A stretch of 64,000 bases of DNA from contig NW_024468915.1 in NCBI RefSeq assembly GCF_011745365.1, positions 1,218,653-1,282,652 on the forward strand, read 5' to 3'. Below, piece after piece: positions 34,911-45,150 of this stretch. The translations under genes and the position numbers were made by a program. The notes beneath the pieces were generated by a model. That model did no database searches and was not told the DNA's origin. It saw nothing but the letters and a program-made list of their open reading frames with translations. The stretch comes from Cryphonectria parasitica EP155. Its lineage: Eukaryota; Ascomycota; Sordariomycetes; Diaporthales; Cryphonectriaceae. Each line of letters starts with the position of its first letter. The first letter of the stretch is position 1.

Positions 34911-36375
34911 CTACTGCGAGGCGCACTGGACGCGCTCGGCATGCGGGTGGCCATCCTCATCGTCCTCGTCCATGGCACCTTCGCCGCCGAACGCGCGAGC
35001 GCCAGCGGTGGAGTCTGGGTCCTCCAGATCCACGGGTTCGGTCATAGCATCGGCAGGTGGTACGTTCTGGAGAGCTGGCGAGGGCAGAATGTTGCGGAGG
35101 GCCTCGAAGGCTGCTGGGTCAGCGGTCCAGCCCTTCTCGGGGAACTTGACGGTGAACTGGATGTAGAGATTGCCGCAGTCGTGGTGGCGGTACGATGGCA
35201 TACCCTGGCCGCGGATCATCTTGACGGCACCTGCAGAACCTGTCAGCATGGAATACTCGAGGTAGAACAGGTCGTGGGACTTGTGTATATATCAAACTCA
35301 CCTGGTGCGATCGCCTCGCCAGGCAGGATGTCAATGCTCAACCACCGGTCGTCCAGATGCTCGACATAGATAGTACCTCCGGCAAGGGCTGTCACCAGCT
35401 CAACCTCGCAGTTGTAGAGAAGATCATCGTCCTTTCGGGTGAATCGTGGATGGGGCTTCTGCTCAATCTCGAAAACGACATCGCCGGCCAGGATACCAGG
35501 AGCCTGGTCACCCTCACCGCGAAACTCGACGCGGGCGCCGCTCTTAACACCCCGGTCGACATTGACGTGGAGGACCTTTCTGTCGACAACTGTCTTCTTT
35601 CCGCTGCACTGCTTGCAGCGGTCCTTGTCCTTGATGATCTCTCCCTCGCCGTTGCAGTCGGGGCAGGCGGTCTGGAAACGCTGAATCATGGGACCCATCT
35701 GGCGCATCATCGTCTTCATACCGTGGCCATCACAACCGGCGCAGCGCTTGACGGCGCCCTCCTTGCCTCCGCGACCCTCGCACTTAGGGCAGATGATGGA
35801 GCGCTGGAGCGCCAGCTTGGAAACCTTGCCGCGGTAGATATCTTCAAGGGAAACCTTGTGGGTGTGGTGAATTGTACGAGCCTTGGGTGGGCCGCCGCGA
35901 GACGGGCCGCCGCCGCCGAACATGCCTCCGAAGCCACCCAGGCCGCCGCCGCCAAAGAACTGAGCGAACAGGTCCTCAGCGGCCATGCCACCACCGCCGG
36001 CAGCACCTTCCAGGCCAGCCTCACCCATCTGATCATAGGCGCTTCGCTTCTGAGGGTCGGAAAGGACCTCGTAGGCCTGAGAGATCTCCTTGAACTTGTG
36101 CTCGGCCTCCTCATTGCCGGGGTTCTTGTCTGCAGGAATGTCAGCTCACTGGCCGAGGTAGAAAGTCGCCACGTGGTACTGCGCTGCGGGAGACATACCA
36201 GGGTGGTACCTCAGCGCATTCTTCTTGTAGGCCTTCTTTAGATCTGCTTCGGTAGCATTGGGTTGGACCTGAATGACAAATGTCAGCACGCGTGTTTTGA
36301 ATGTGCTTCTCGATAAGGTATCAAAGTAGGACCACGTACGCCCAAAAGGTCGTAGAACTTTGTCTCCCGAACCAT
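34911..36375 (-). CDS. mas5: Type I DnaJ (Hsp40) chaperone, farnesylated, Ydj1/Mas5 type
   Basis: Cytosolic Hsp70 co-chaperone. Four exons on the minus strand: 36375-36340, 36268-36199, 36129-35302 and 35230-34911, giving 417 residues. The tiny first exon encodes [12 protein letters not shown]. The HPD motif that activates Hsp70 is split by intron 2 (HP-D). Then come the rest of the J domain, a Gly/Phe-rich region ([16 protein letters not shown]), four zinc-centre repeats ([32 protein letters not shown]), the two substrate-binding domains and an acidic tail. The protein ends in CASQ, the same CaaX box as yeast Ydj1, so farnesylation and membrane association are expected. I searched the upstream 500 bp for an obvious heat-shock element and saw no clear one. 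Confidence 0.96.
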
Positions 36376-37955
36376 CTTGACGGTTTGGCGCAGGGGTTGT
36401 TGGTGAGGAACTTTGGCGGTCGGGAATCACAAGGCTCGGTCGCTCGGTGGTTTTAGGATCCAAAAGGCCCGGATAGTTCTAGGCTGAGATTTGGTTAGCA
36501 TATAAAATTCTTCCTCGTAAAACAAGATGAATGCAAGAAGAAGTGACGATCCTCTGTTCCGGTGTTGAGGATGCGACGAGCACGAAGGGAGGCGGCGTTG
36601 GGAACTGACTAGAAAATTTGAGGATTGAACAGCGCAGGGGAAAAGTACTCTGCCAGAGTAGACGGCGGCGAATGTGAGGGGAAGTTGCAGGCGGGTCGGG
36701 ATGGGGAAAAGGAGGCTTATTGAGGTAATTCTGAAATGGACAAGTCAGAGGACGAGAGAAGGTTGGATGTGAGGTCGTAGAAGTCCTGGAAGTGAACAAC
36801 AAACACAGGATGGTTGTACTTGCGCTGAGGTGAAGGAGTCGCCTGGGGGGTTTGGTGGTGATAATGGGCTTCAGAGGATGGACTTTTTAGTCTAAGCAAG
36901 GACCGCAGGCAGGGAGTGGATGGGGGTCCAGAGGCAGATGTCGGCGGCTTACAGTTGTAAGAGGCTGAAGTGGATGGAATCGCATAGAAGATGCTGGATC
37001 TGTTAGGAATAGTACCTCGTTAGTCTTCCGTAGCCTTCTTTCCATCACCAAAAATGGCCTTGGCCAAGGAAAAACTGTGATGAGTCAAGGGTAAGTAACA
37101 AGTCACGTCTAAACAGGAGCAGGGGTGCCCCGCAGTCATGGGCGAGAAACCTGGTGCGCTGGGCGCCCACAAGGCCTAATCAGTCCTAATCAGTCCCGCT
37201 GTGGCTGGAGGGGGCGATGCTTATTATACAGGATACATCGATACCAGCTGCAGGGCCTATTTCATGCTAGTGGAGGTCACTGCAGGCGCTTAGGCACTGG
37301 CTGCTTTTTCTCTGCCACTTTTGCCTCAGGCGTTTCTCAGCCTGCTCAAGGGACCAACAACGAGAACTACTGCACAAGTTGCAGGAGCTAAAATGTCTTT
37401 TCTTTTTGTCTTCCATAAATAATCATGATCAATGACCATTATCCGTTCTTGGGTATCTGATGTATTTTTTATTTTTTTTCCTTTCCTTTCGATTCTTCTT
37501 TTCCTTCCTTCTTCCTTTTTTCCTTTTGCTCCCTCTCCTGTTCTTCGTTCCTGGGGTAGGAGGCGGGGGTGGCTTCCCAGGCGTGCTAGGACTGCCGGCT
37601 GCTGGAGCCATCAGACCAAGCCCCAAGCTTAGCTCCATAAGAGTCTGTCAAGACCGACGAACCCTGTACTTACTATATAGTACTGAGATACCATGGTTCA
37701 CCTAGTTCCATCTACCTGACCATCACATCTGAGAGGTATTGACTTCTTTTTTCTCTTCTTCTGTCTTTTCTTGATATTCTGAGCACGACTCTACGGTACA
37801 CAACGTAGAATGAAGCTCCATCGGCCGACACGTATTGTACTCGGTGACACAGATCTCTATTTGAGACGGCCTCGAGACCCAAATCAGGCACACTGTGAAA
37901 AAGGACCAATTCTCAACGGTCACCGCTCAAAATTTCTTGACGGTTGGTTCAGTGC
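36376..37955. other. Intergenic region upstream of the DnaJ gene
   Basis: About 1.6 kb between two minus-strand genes, holding the DnaJ promoter and leader and the oxidase 3' UTR. T-rich stretches occur at 37460-37525. Open frames here (for example 36493-36995-like CT-rich antisense frames, 37125-37391) are unsupported. Confidence 0.5.
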
Positions 37956-39665
37956 TCAGATTTCAGTCAATATAGCGTCTGCCTCCCTCCAACCGCTCAA
38001 CAGCGCGCCGTGCACCGTAGCAAAGTGATTGCGACTTGTGTGCTCCCCTGCAAACCTTAACACGCCTCCCTTGTCATTGACGAGGGGCTGTTGGAACTCT
38101 TGACGGTGCTCTGTGCCAGACACGCCCGTAATCATGTGGCTGTAGCTGCCCCTCGAGAACTCGTCCGCAGCCCACCTGCTGACGTGGGTAGTCTCGGGCT
38201 TCGGCGGCTCTCTGCCCAGCCAGCTCGTCATTGCGCGATGTACGATCCCGCCGGCCTGCTCGTTAGACATGGCCTCGATCTGGACAGCGTTTGCGCAGGA
38301 GACGAAAGCCGACAGGACGGGAAACCCGGTCAGGTTGTGCAGGTTGATGATGGATAGAACACCAAGCCCGGTAGCTGTTGTGCCATCCTCGAGGATCTCG
38401 ATACCGGGGAGCTCGGTGGTGAAGCCCATGAGAGAGTCCGGTGATGCCTTGTCATGACTGTTGTCTGGGCTATCTTCTGTACCACTGGACATTGGCTGTC
38501 GGACGAGACCTTTACGAAAAATCGAGGTATAGGGTTCTTGAGTCCACCATGGGGTTCTGTACACAAGCATGATCTTGTCCAGCGTGCCGAACCCGAGGTT
38601 GTCAATCGCCGCAAGCTTGCCCGAGGGGAGCGGCGGTACGAACAGCCGTATTGGCGCTGTGCCGGAGGCAGGTGCTTGTGTGTGGTGCTGAAGCACGCCC
38701 AGAGGCAATGTGCAGACGACCTTGCTGGCGGTATAACTGCCGTGAGTCGTCTCAAGCTTGATAGGGTTCTGACTCCAGTCGATATTTCTGACCTGGACGC
38801 CTAACCGTATCAGTCCGGCTTGCGTCAGCTCCCTGGCCACCTCTTCAACCACAGCGACGTAGCCATCCTGCAGAAATACTTGGTCGCCATCGAAGTCGTC
38901 GATGCCGAACTCGAGCAGACTCATACCTCGTCGGTCCCGGGCGCTCTCTGCCGACTGTGCAGCCAGCGGGGCGGCCTCCATACTCTCCACAAATTGTGGC
39001 ATGGTGCCGATTGAGTGGTGGTATTCCGTCGGGACGGTTTGGTACGCCTCGCGGAGTTCCTCTGACGCTGTGATGGCTTGGAGCATCGTGGTGTCCTTTG
39101 CCTTGCCTAGATCTTCAGCGGCTGCCTCATGCAAGGACTCCATCATCGACCAGAGTGCTCCCACCATCTTCCCTGCCACGTCCTTTGGAATGATCCTGTC
39201 ACCTTTCCCTCCCCCTTGGCCCAGAGTGTGCTGGGCCGATCTGACCGACTCGACCTTGATCCAGGGCTGCCCATCAAGAGACTGCTCATTCGGCCTCTCA
39301 ATCTCGTCTTGTGTCTTCTTCTCAGGTGGTTTGAAGACCACAGATCCAGAAACCTGTCTATACCTCTTATGAGGCAGCACCCCCATCAATGGATTGGGCT
39401 TCTCGTCCGTGCCGATACCATGGATCCAGTTGGCCCCCGTGTCCAAGCGGCACCCATTCACATGGACAGCTTCTATGCGCCCGCCTATCCTGTCTCTACC
39501 TTCCAAGACGAGCAGATGGTTTTTCTCTCTAAAGTATTGGTGTTGGTAGAGCCTCGAGGCGCAGGCCAGTCCGGACATGCCGGCCCCAAGGACGATGGTG
39601 TCATAGTGCGTGGTTCGGTGCGCTGTTGCTGCTGCCGCCATGCTGACGAAATGTCTTCTTTTCAT
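37956..39665 (-). CDS. Flavin-containing amine oxidase, polyamine oxidase-like
   Basis: A 569-residue, single-exon FAD enzyme of the amine-oxidase family (yeast Fms1, plant PAO). The likely reaction is oxidation of spermine or N-acetylpolyamines to a smaller polyamine, an aldehyde and H2O2; the exact substrate cannot be read from sequence. The dinucleotide-binding motif is near the N-terminus (TIVLGAGMSGLACASRLY), followed by LEGRDRIGGRIEAV and DTGANWIHGIG, which are typical of the polyamine oxidase group. The substrate domain includes VVCTLPLGVLQ. The C-terminal FAD motif is LRFAGEHTSRNHFATVHGAL. No SWIRM domain is present, so it is not a histone demethylase of the LSD1 type. No C-terminal PTS1 peroxisome signal (it ends in LTEI). 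It is divergent from the bZIP gene with 632 bp between them. Confidence 0.9.
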   Translation of the reverse strand: MKRRHFVSMAAAATAHRTTHYDTIVLGAGMSGLACASRLYQHQYFREKNHLLVLEGRDRIGGRIEAVHVNGCRLDTGANWIHGIGTDEKPNPLMGVLPHKRYRQVSGSVVFKPPEKKTQDEIERPNEQSLDGQPWIKVESVRSAQHTLGQGGGKGDRIIPKDVAGKMVGALWSMMESLHEAAAEDLGKAKDTTMLQAITASEELREAYQTVPTEYHHSIGTMPQFVESMEAAPLAAQSAESARDRRGMSLLEFGIDDFDGDQVFLQDGYVAVVEEVARELTQAGLIRLGVQVRNIDWSQNPIKLETTHGSYTASKVVCTLPLGVLQHHTQAPASGTAPIRLFVPPLPSGKLAAIDNLGFGTLDKIMLVYRTPWWTQEPYTSIFRKGLVRQPMSSGTEDSPDNSHDKASPDSLMGFTTELPGIEILEDGTTATGLGVLSIINLHNLTGFPVLSAFVSCANAVQIEAMSNEQAGGIVHRAMTSWLGREPPKPETTHVSRWAADEFSRGSYSHMITGVSGTEHRQEFQQPLVNDKGGVLRFAGEHTSRNHFATVHGALLSGWREADAILTEI

Positions 39666-40297
39666 GCCCTCCGATTAAGAGACCACCGCAGTCGAAGGAG
39701 AGCTCCAGAAAATAAATGATCTAGTTTCGTAATTCAAGGGAGAATCATTTGTCTTCATTGTCGCTGATGTCAAGATTGCGGTTCTATCGGACTTAAGGGT
39801 AAACACCCTCCCTCAGCACAGATCCCGGCCTCGACTTAGACCTTGCTGCTATGGACGGGTCAGAATCTCTCTTCCCAAAGTCAACTCGATTGCCTTGCTA
39901 TTTGAAGATGTCATAATGACCTGGGCGTGTATACCACATTGTCTCTTGTGTAGACTTAGGCCCGTGTATTGTGATTGTCAGGAGCGTTCCTGCAGCTGGA
40001 TGGATCACGATGGGTTGTTGTTCCTTCCGACTCGGACTCTAAACCAAATCCTTCATGTCAGCCCACGAAAAGGTTCAACGCAACTCGCGAATCACAACAG
40101 AGGTAGCTGCTTTGTGTTCGGACTTAAGGCAGATTTACTTAGCCGAAACAAGGATTCTGCTGACCACATATTTACTTGACACAACACTCACAGACATCGA
40201 CCTCGACCCCCTGATCAATACATACTTACCCGAATCCGTCGTGTCGCTGTTGGGCTTGTAAGTTCAGAACAGTCTGGTTTAAATTCGAGAGCTCAGG
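39666..40297. promoter_or_regulatory. Divergent promoter: amine oxidase / bZIP factor
   Basis: 632 bp between start codons of the two divergent genes. A bZIP factor beside a metabolic gene could be a local regulator, but bZIP-type sites were not found with confidence. Short open frames at 39895-40261 look random. Confidence 0.5.
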
Positions 40298-40360
40298 ATG
40301 GTGACTACTCGTGCAACAACATCGGGCCAGAGTGCAAAATCCCAAGGCAAGCAGCCCGCC

Positions 40361-40391
<31 letters not shown>

Positions 40392-41719
40392 CCCTCTCCA
40401 TCACCGCCGCCACCAAATCGAAGAGGAGGATCACCGCTGTCCGCAAGGAACAGAACAGGAACGCCTCTCGGGCGTATCGTACGTGGATATCAGTTGTTTC
40501 TTTCCGCCACGTTGAGGTATCTCTTGTGCTGACCAAACCGTTCCCAGGTGAGAGGAGGAAGCAGAAACTTGCTCTCTTGGAGCAACTGCTCGATAAGGAC
40601 AAAGCCCGGACGACAGTTGCTGGTGGTAGTTCCAATGCTGAGCTCGGGGCTAGCTCAGAAGCTGTGCAGCATAGAGAGTCACAAAATGTCTCTGGTGGCA
40701 GCATGTCGCCGGGTGGTGTAGCATCTCACAGTCAGAGTGTCCCATTCTCCCATTCATTAAGATTCAATACCACGGACGACGCTACCTCGTTGATGTCTGG
40801 GAATATGACATTCGATTCCTCCTGGATGCCATTGAGCAACGACCCCGTTCCCAACCTCGCTCCTACCGGGTCGGACACACTGCCCGTCAATGACGCCCGC
40901 ACGTCGGGTCCAAGCAGTGGAAGCAAGCAGGCGGCTGCTTTACCCTGCAGCGGACCGAGCCCAGAACTTGAACTGATAACTGCCTTGGTTCAGTCTGGGT
41001 ATCATCGCCACTGGGTCTCCAGTGATGAAAATTCTCAGTCATCGCAGCAGGAAGCTCGACGGGACGAGAGTCTCTTGAGCTTTTTCGCGGGCGTTGCAGC
41101 CCTCTCCAAACCAGCCATCAACCGGGTCATCTACGTCCAGCAGAACGGGCTTTTTGGCGCTGTTATCGAGAACACGCTTGCCCTGGGGATCCTAAAGGGA
41201 GCACAGCTGCTGTTCGATGAGGAGGGCACGAGCCCTTTCTTCAGGAAGGACTGGGCCGCCGAGAGCCGGGCCTCGTCCTCCTGCAGCACCACTCAGCAGC
41301 TCTCGGACATCCGGTCCAAGTTCAGATTCATGCCCAAGGACCTGCAGCCCTTGGACATTCAGATCACCTTCGACCACCACGTCTACCTCGACGTCATCCC
41401 CTTCCCCACTTTCCGCGACGCCGCCCTCAAGGCGCTCACCTGCGACCCGCCGTTGTTTGACGAGGACCAGATGTGCGCAGATATGACCTCCAACGGCGGC
41501 CTGGTCGTCTGGGGCTCGCAGAACAACGATCAGGGCATGCAAGCATGCCGGTCCTGGGATATGCGGAGCTGGGAGCCCAAACCTTGGTTTTTGCGAAAGT
41601 ATTGGTACCTCGTCGGAGGGTGGGACGGGGAGATGTGGCGGGCGACGAGATGGTGGCACGCCATGAGGAACGAGAGGATCGAGATCAGGCCGCCGAGCTC
41701 TTCTGAGGTTCTCTGTTGA
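40298..41719 (+). CDS. bZIP transcription factor with C-terminal DUF3425
   Basis: Nuclear DNA-binding protein of the fungal bZIP-DUF3425 type. The basic region KEQNRNASRAYRERRKQK fits the N-x7-R bZIP pattern and is completed only when the 69-nt intron at 40479-40547 (GTACGT...CCCAG, with a GCTGAC branch point) is removed. The following zipper is short and weak (LALLEQLLDK). A Ser-rich N-terminus contains a TCT repeat. After a long polar linker, the C-terminal 250 residues form DUF3425, with LPLDIQ-type motifs, FPTFRDAAL and the Trp-rich end WEPKPWFLRKYWYLVGGWDG. The spliced protein has 450 residues. The intron is in frame and has no stop, so retention would give 473 residues with 23 extra residues cutting the basic region. 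Target genes are unknown. Confidence 0.9.
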
Positions 41720-42075
41720 TGAAGCGACCGTGAAGGTAAAAAGGGTTGGCTTAGATACTGGGACAACTGGTCGTCGTCATCCACCTGCAGGTCTTGCCAC
41801 ATGCAGCAGCAGAGGCACCAGAGCAGTCTGTGTAGTGATGGTACTGTGTGTCATTGTACTCATGAGAAAGAAACAGGAACTAATTATTTATCAAGTTCTC
41901 TCACCAGTGTCTCTCTCAAAGAGACAAAAAATATTATTAATCTTGAATATTCCAAAGCATAATTTACCTCCTGGATGAGCTATCCCTGGTCTCTTGGTTT
42001 ATTATTTACACTGACCTTGGTATCGGGGAGGTGCTCGAGAGCTCAGAAGCAGAGGGATAATCATACCCAACTCTT
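41720..42075. other. Convergent intergenic region
   Basis: 356 bp between the ends of the bZIP gene and the small membrane-protein gene. AT-rich towards 41880-42005; probably both 3' UTRs. No other feature. Confidence 0.5.
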
Positions 42076-42627
42076 TTACGGCCAGCTGTGTCTCCTCACT
42101 TCTCCTGACGGCTGTCTGTGGTAGCGGCTAAACCTCAATGAGACCGTATTTCCTGAAGGCTGTTTGTCCTGGTGAGTGGTCTTCCTGGCAACGCCCTCCC
42201 CGGGTGACTGCTGTTCCTCGCCAACGTTATTCTTGCCGACAGTCTCCTTTTGCGAGTGTTTCTTCTTCTCGTGATCGCCTTTCCCAGTAATGATTCTTCT
42301 ACACGCGCTAGGGACATAAAACACCACTCTATAACTGAGAAGAATTCCCCAAACAACCTTGTATAAGCTCCCAAAGAAGAGGCTCACAAGCCTATAAACA
42401 AGACGCCAGAAGAAATCGGCAGTCCTCAGCCAGAGAACAAGCAGTCCTTCACCGAGAAGCATGGCAATCCATATGTTGAGCCAGTCGCTTAGAGACTGCG
42501 GACGGAACACCGCTCCGAGGGCTCGGCCTCGTCTTTCGAAGTACTGCCAGGAAGGCAAGATGCGGACTGCGAGGTAGGATGTGATGCGGAGGAGACCCGC
42601 CATGACGAGAAGGGCAAGCAGAACCAT
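42076..42627 (-). CDS. Small hypothetical membrane protein
   Basis: Possible gene of 183 residues starting at the ATG at 42627 (the open frame extends upstream, but that part looks like leader sequence). I recognise no family. Residues 1-20 (MVLLALLVMAGLLRITSYLA) are hydrophobic, either a signal anchor or signal peptide. A second hydrophobic and aromatic block of about 60 residues follows, starting WLNIWIAMLLGEGLLVLWLR and including LVSLFFGSLYKVVWGILLSY. The C-terminal 65 residues are polar and basic (GDHEKKKHSQKETV), probably cytosolic. No signature of an enzyme or transporter is visible. The distribution of hydrophobic and charged blocks makes chance less likely, but expression is unproven. 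Confidence 0.45.
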   Translation of the reverse strand: MVLLALLVMAGLLRITSYLAVRILPSWQYFERRGRALGAVFRPQSLSDWLNIWIAMLLGEGLLVLWLRTADFFWRLVYRLVSLFFGSLYKVVWGILLSYRVVFYVPSACRRIITGKGDHEKKKHSQKETVGKNNVGEEQQSPGEGVARKTTHQDKQPSGNTVSLRFSRYHRQPSGEVRRHSWP

Positions 42628-43640
42628 TATTATAAATATGTAAGGAAAGGAATGGGGATGTTTAGGCCACAGATTGTGTTGGCATGGAAGGAGAGTGCAA
42701 TTGTGTGCGTTGGTCAATGTTGGGGTAGAGTTGATTTTATGCTCTCTAATCCTATGGACTGTATTATATATAATAATTTCACAGGTCGAGAGACTCTGTA
42801 TGCACTCAACATGGTAAGCTACAATGTAACAAAGCGTCTTGTATCCTTGTCCCATCACTGGTTGAATGAGAATGCTTTCATCGGACTACTACAAAGACTG
42901 CGCCGTGGTAGCTGTGCTTTACGCGACAGCAGCCGCCTGCTCTTGTTCCTCGAGCCTCATCTTGGGACTAGAGAAGAAATTTTAAATAACACAAAGAGGT
43001 CTATTGTTCTCGGCACGAGTATAGCCATTCTTTGACTTTCTATTGCGTTTAAGCTGCAGGTGCTCAGCCTGTCGACCCTGAGCGTATTGTACCTGGGAGC
43101 CGTCTGACCTGGGCAAATGATTGGCAGCTAGAACACTGAGTTGATGTTGGCGGCGACAGAAACCGTGATATTGATCTTCGAGCTGGTTTAAGTAACCATT
43201 TTATTGTACTGGGGTCGAATCAGGTTCATGAAAACCACAAGGTCGCCATCAGGTCAAAGTAAGGGTAGCAACATTGAATACCCTCTCCTTGAAAATCCGA
43301 TCGACACCAACCTCAAGTAGGACCGAGAAATCCTGACAGCACTTTAACTCTCTTTCTTTTCTTCTTCTTGTCGCGAGAAGCTGTTGAACGACACGAGATA
43401 ATTTTTTGGTCATATCAACATGTCGCAGCCATCTGAAGTTTTGCCGGCGAGTGCGGCCTTATCAGTGCCGTCGACAATGATCTCAGGCCGGTGGTAGTGT
43501 ATCTATACTTACTTGTACCGCTGCGTAGCTAAATGACTATCACTCAAACCCTTCGTCAACGACTCAAAACACCACCCGCTCGACAGCCAAGAAAGACAAA
43601 TCATCCTCCTAAAGACAAAAAAAGAAGAAGAAAAAAAGAG
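42628..43640. other. Divergent intergenic region upstream of cytosine deaminase
   Basis: About 1 kb upstream of both the small membrane-protein gene and FCY1. A purine-rich A/G block (43617-43640) sits just before the FCY1 ATG. The frame of FCY1 exon 1 remains open upstream to 43533 with an in-frame ATG, but the extension (TITQTLRQRLKTPPAR-like, polar) is not conserved in the family. Nothing else found. Confidence 0.5.
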
Positions 43641-44493
43641 ATGGACGATTCCAAGGGTCTAGCCATTGCCTTCGAGGAGGCCAAGCTCTCCTACTCGCAG
43701 GGTGGCATTCCGGCAAGTCTTCCAATCCATTTATCCTCTCATTTTTCCTTCCACGCACTCAACTCTCCTCAAGGAGCCAAAAAAATAAAAAATAAAAATA
43801 AAAATAAAAAAATAAAAAAAAATAAAACGAAATCCACTCCACTGACGTCTTACTCCCCCATCATCAGATCGGCGCCGCCCTCATCGCCCCAGACGGCACC
43901 GTCATCGGCCGCGGCCACAACGAGCGCGTCCAGCGCGGCAGCGCCATCCACCACGGCGAGACCTCGGCCCTGTACAACTCAGGCCGCCTCCCAGCGCGTG
44001 CGTATCGCGGTGCCACCATGTACACAACCCTCTCTCCTTGTGACATGTGTAAGTTTTTCCCAAACAATCGCCTTTCAGAGCTTTTCCAATACTTTTTTTC
44101 TTTTTTCTTTTTCTTTCATGTAGCTAGGGCCATGCTTTGTGGAAAAAGTCTGACCAGAAAACAACAAACCCAAAATAGGCACGGGCGCCTGTCTCCTCTA
44201 CGGCATCAGCAGGGTTGTCATAGCCGAGAACAAGAACTTCCTGGGCGGCGAGTCGTATCTGCGGTCGCGGGGCGTCGAGGTCGTCGTTGTGGATGACGCC
44301 GAGTGCAAAGCGCTGATGGACAAGTTTATTGCCGAGAAGCCTGAGCTGTGGTATGTTGGCTTGTGCCGCTGGCTTCCTTTCATCTAATCTCTCCCTCCCC
44401 TTCTCTACAGTTCCTAACTTGAGCTCTAGGAACGAAGATATCGGCGTGGAAGAGAGGGTCTACTCCAAAGAGGGCAAGACGTCCGCACCTTGA
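43641..44493 (+). CDS. FCY1: Cytosine deaminase
   Basis: Converts cytosine to uracil in pyrimidine salvage. Four exons (43641-43712, 43868-44048, 44179-44350, 44430-44493) encode 162 residues, close to yeast Fcy1 (158). The zinc site is visible as HGE (SAIHHGETSAL) and PCDMC; the catalytic Glu is in HGE. Other conserved pieces are GLAIAFEEAKLSYSQGGIP, GRGHNERVQRGS, LYTTLSPCD-type YTTLSPCDMCTGA and the C-terminal ELWNEDIGV. Intron 1 (43713-43867, 155 nt) has a GC donor (GCAAGT) and is filled with A/T-rich repeats; introns 2 and 3 have normal GT donors (GTAAGT, GTATGT). Frame and conservation allow no GT donor for intron 1. PCDM-C is split by intron 2. The start is set by similarity. Confidence 0.95.
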
Positions 44494-45150
44494 GAGGGCA
44501 ATCTACACACCACTCATGCACGCAAGCATGTGTAGTTCGACACCAAAGTGGTGCTTCAATACAATTCTCAGATTCAGTCAAATAACTGCCTCCACGCACA
44601 CACGCCAAACAGTATGCCTTCTGCCGTCTGGGCCCTTTTCACCTCATTTTTCTTGTAATATCTATGCGACACAGTTCCAGACGCCGTGTTTCTTGCTTTG
44701 AACCCTTCCCTTTCTGGAGAATGATGTACAGGCAATGTTTATGTCCGCCCTCTCCTGACTGCACCTTGATGAAGAAACCCGTCTGTGGTCAGCCCGTAGG
44801 CAGGATTTAATATTAATCCAGATGAAACCCAACATGTAAGAACTGTACAGGTGACTCTAGAAGCCGTCTCAGCAACACCAACAATGTAGACCTATTCACA
44901 ATGAATACCGAGACTCCGTCAAACTAGGGACAAGGCAAAAAAAAAAGGACAGAAAAAAAAAAATCAAAACCTGAAACGAAGAAGAAAAACAAATTGGCGT
45001 TACGGCTGCTCGCACTTCCAGGTATCTCGAGGGCCAATGCTTGATACAGAACCAGCAGTATTGGCGAACCGTGTTCCAAAGTAATCGTATCGGCAAACTA
45101 TACACGTGTCGGTGTGCGAGTCTGGAACCCTCTTCCCTCACAAGCGACTT
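44494..45150. other. Convergent intergenic region (FCY1 / SNT2 3' ends)
   Basis: About 660 bp, expected to contain both 3' UTRs. An A-rich stretch lies at 44936-44993. No other feature seen. Confidence 0.55.

Noticed and set aside
35357..36241. 294-codon open frame on the plus strand opposite the DnaJ gene
   Set aside because: It crosses real introns of the minus-strand DnaJ gene and is explained by that gene's codon bias.
36376..36900. Heat-shock element upstream of the DnaJ gene
   Set aside because: Only single TTC or GAA half-sites with wrong spacing were found.
43533..43640. In-frame N-terminal extension of cytosine deaminase from an upstream ATG
   Set aside because: The 36 extra residues are polar, A/G-repeat encoded and absent from the family; the ATG at 43641 gives the usual length.
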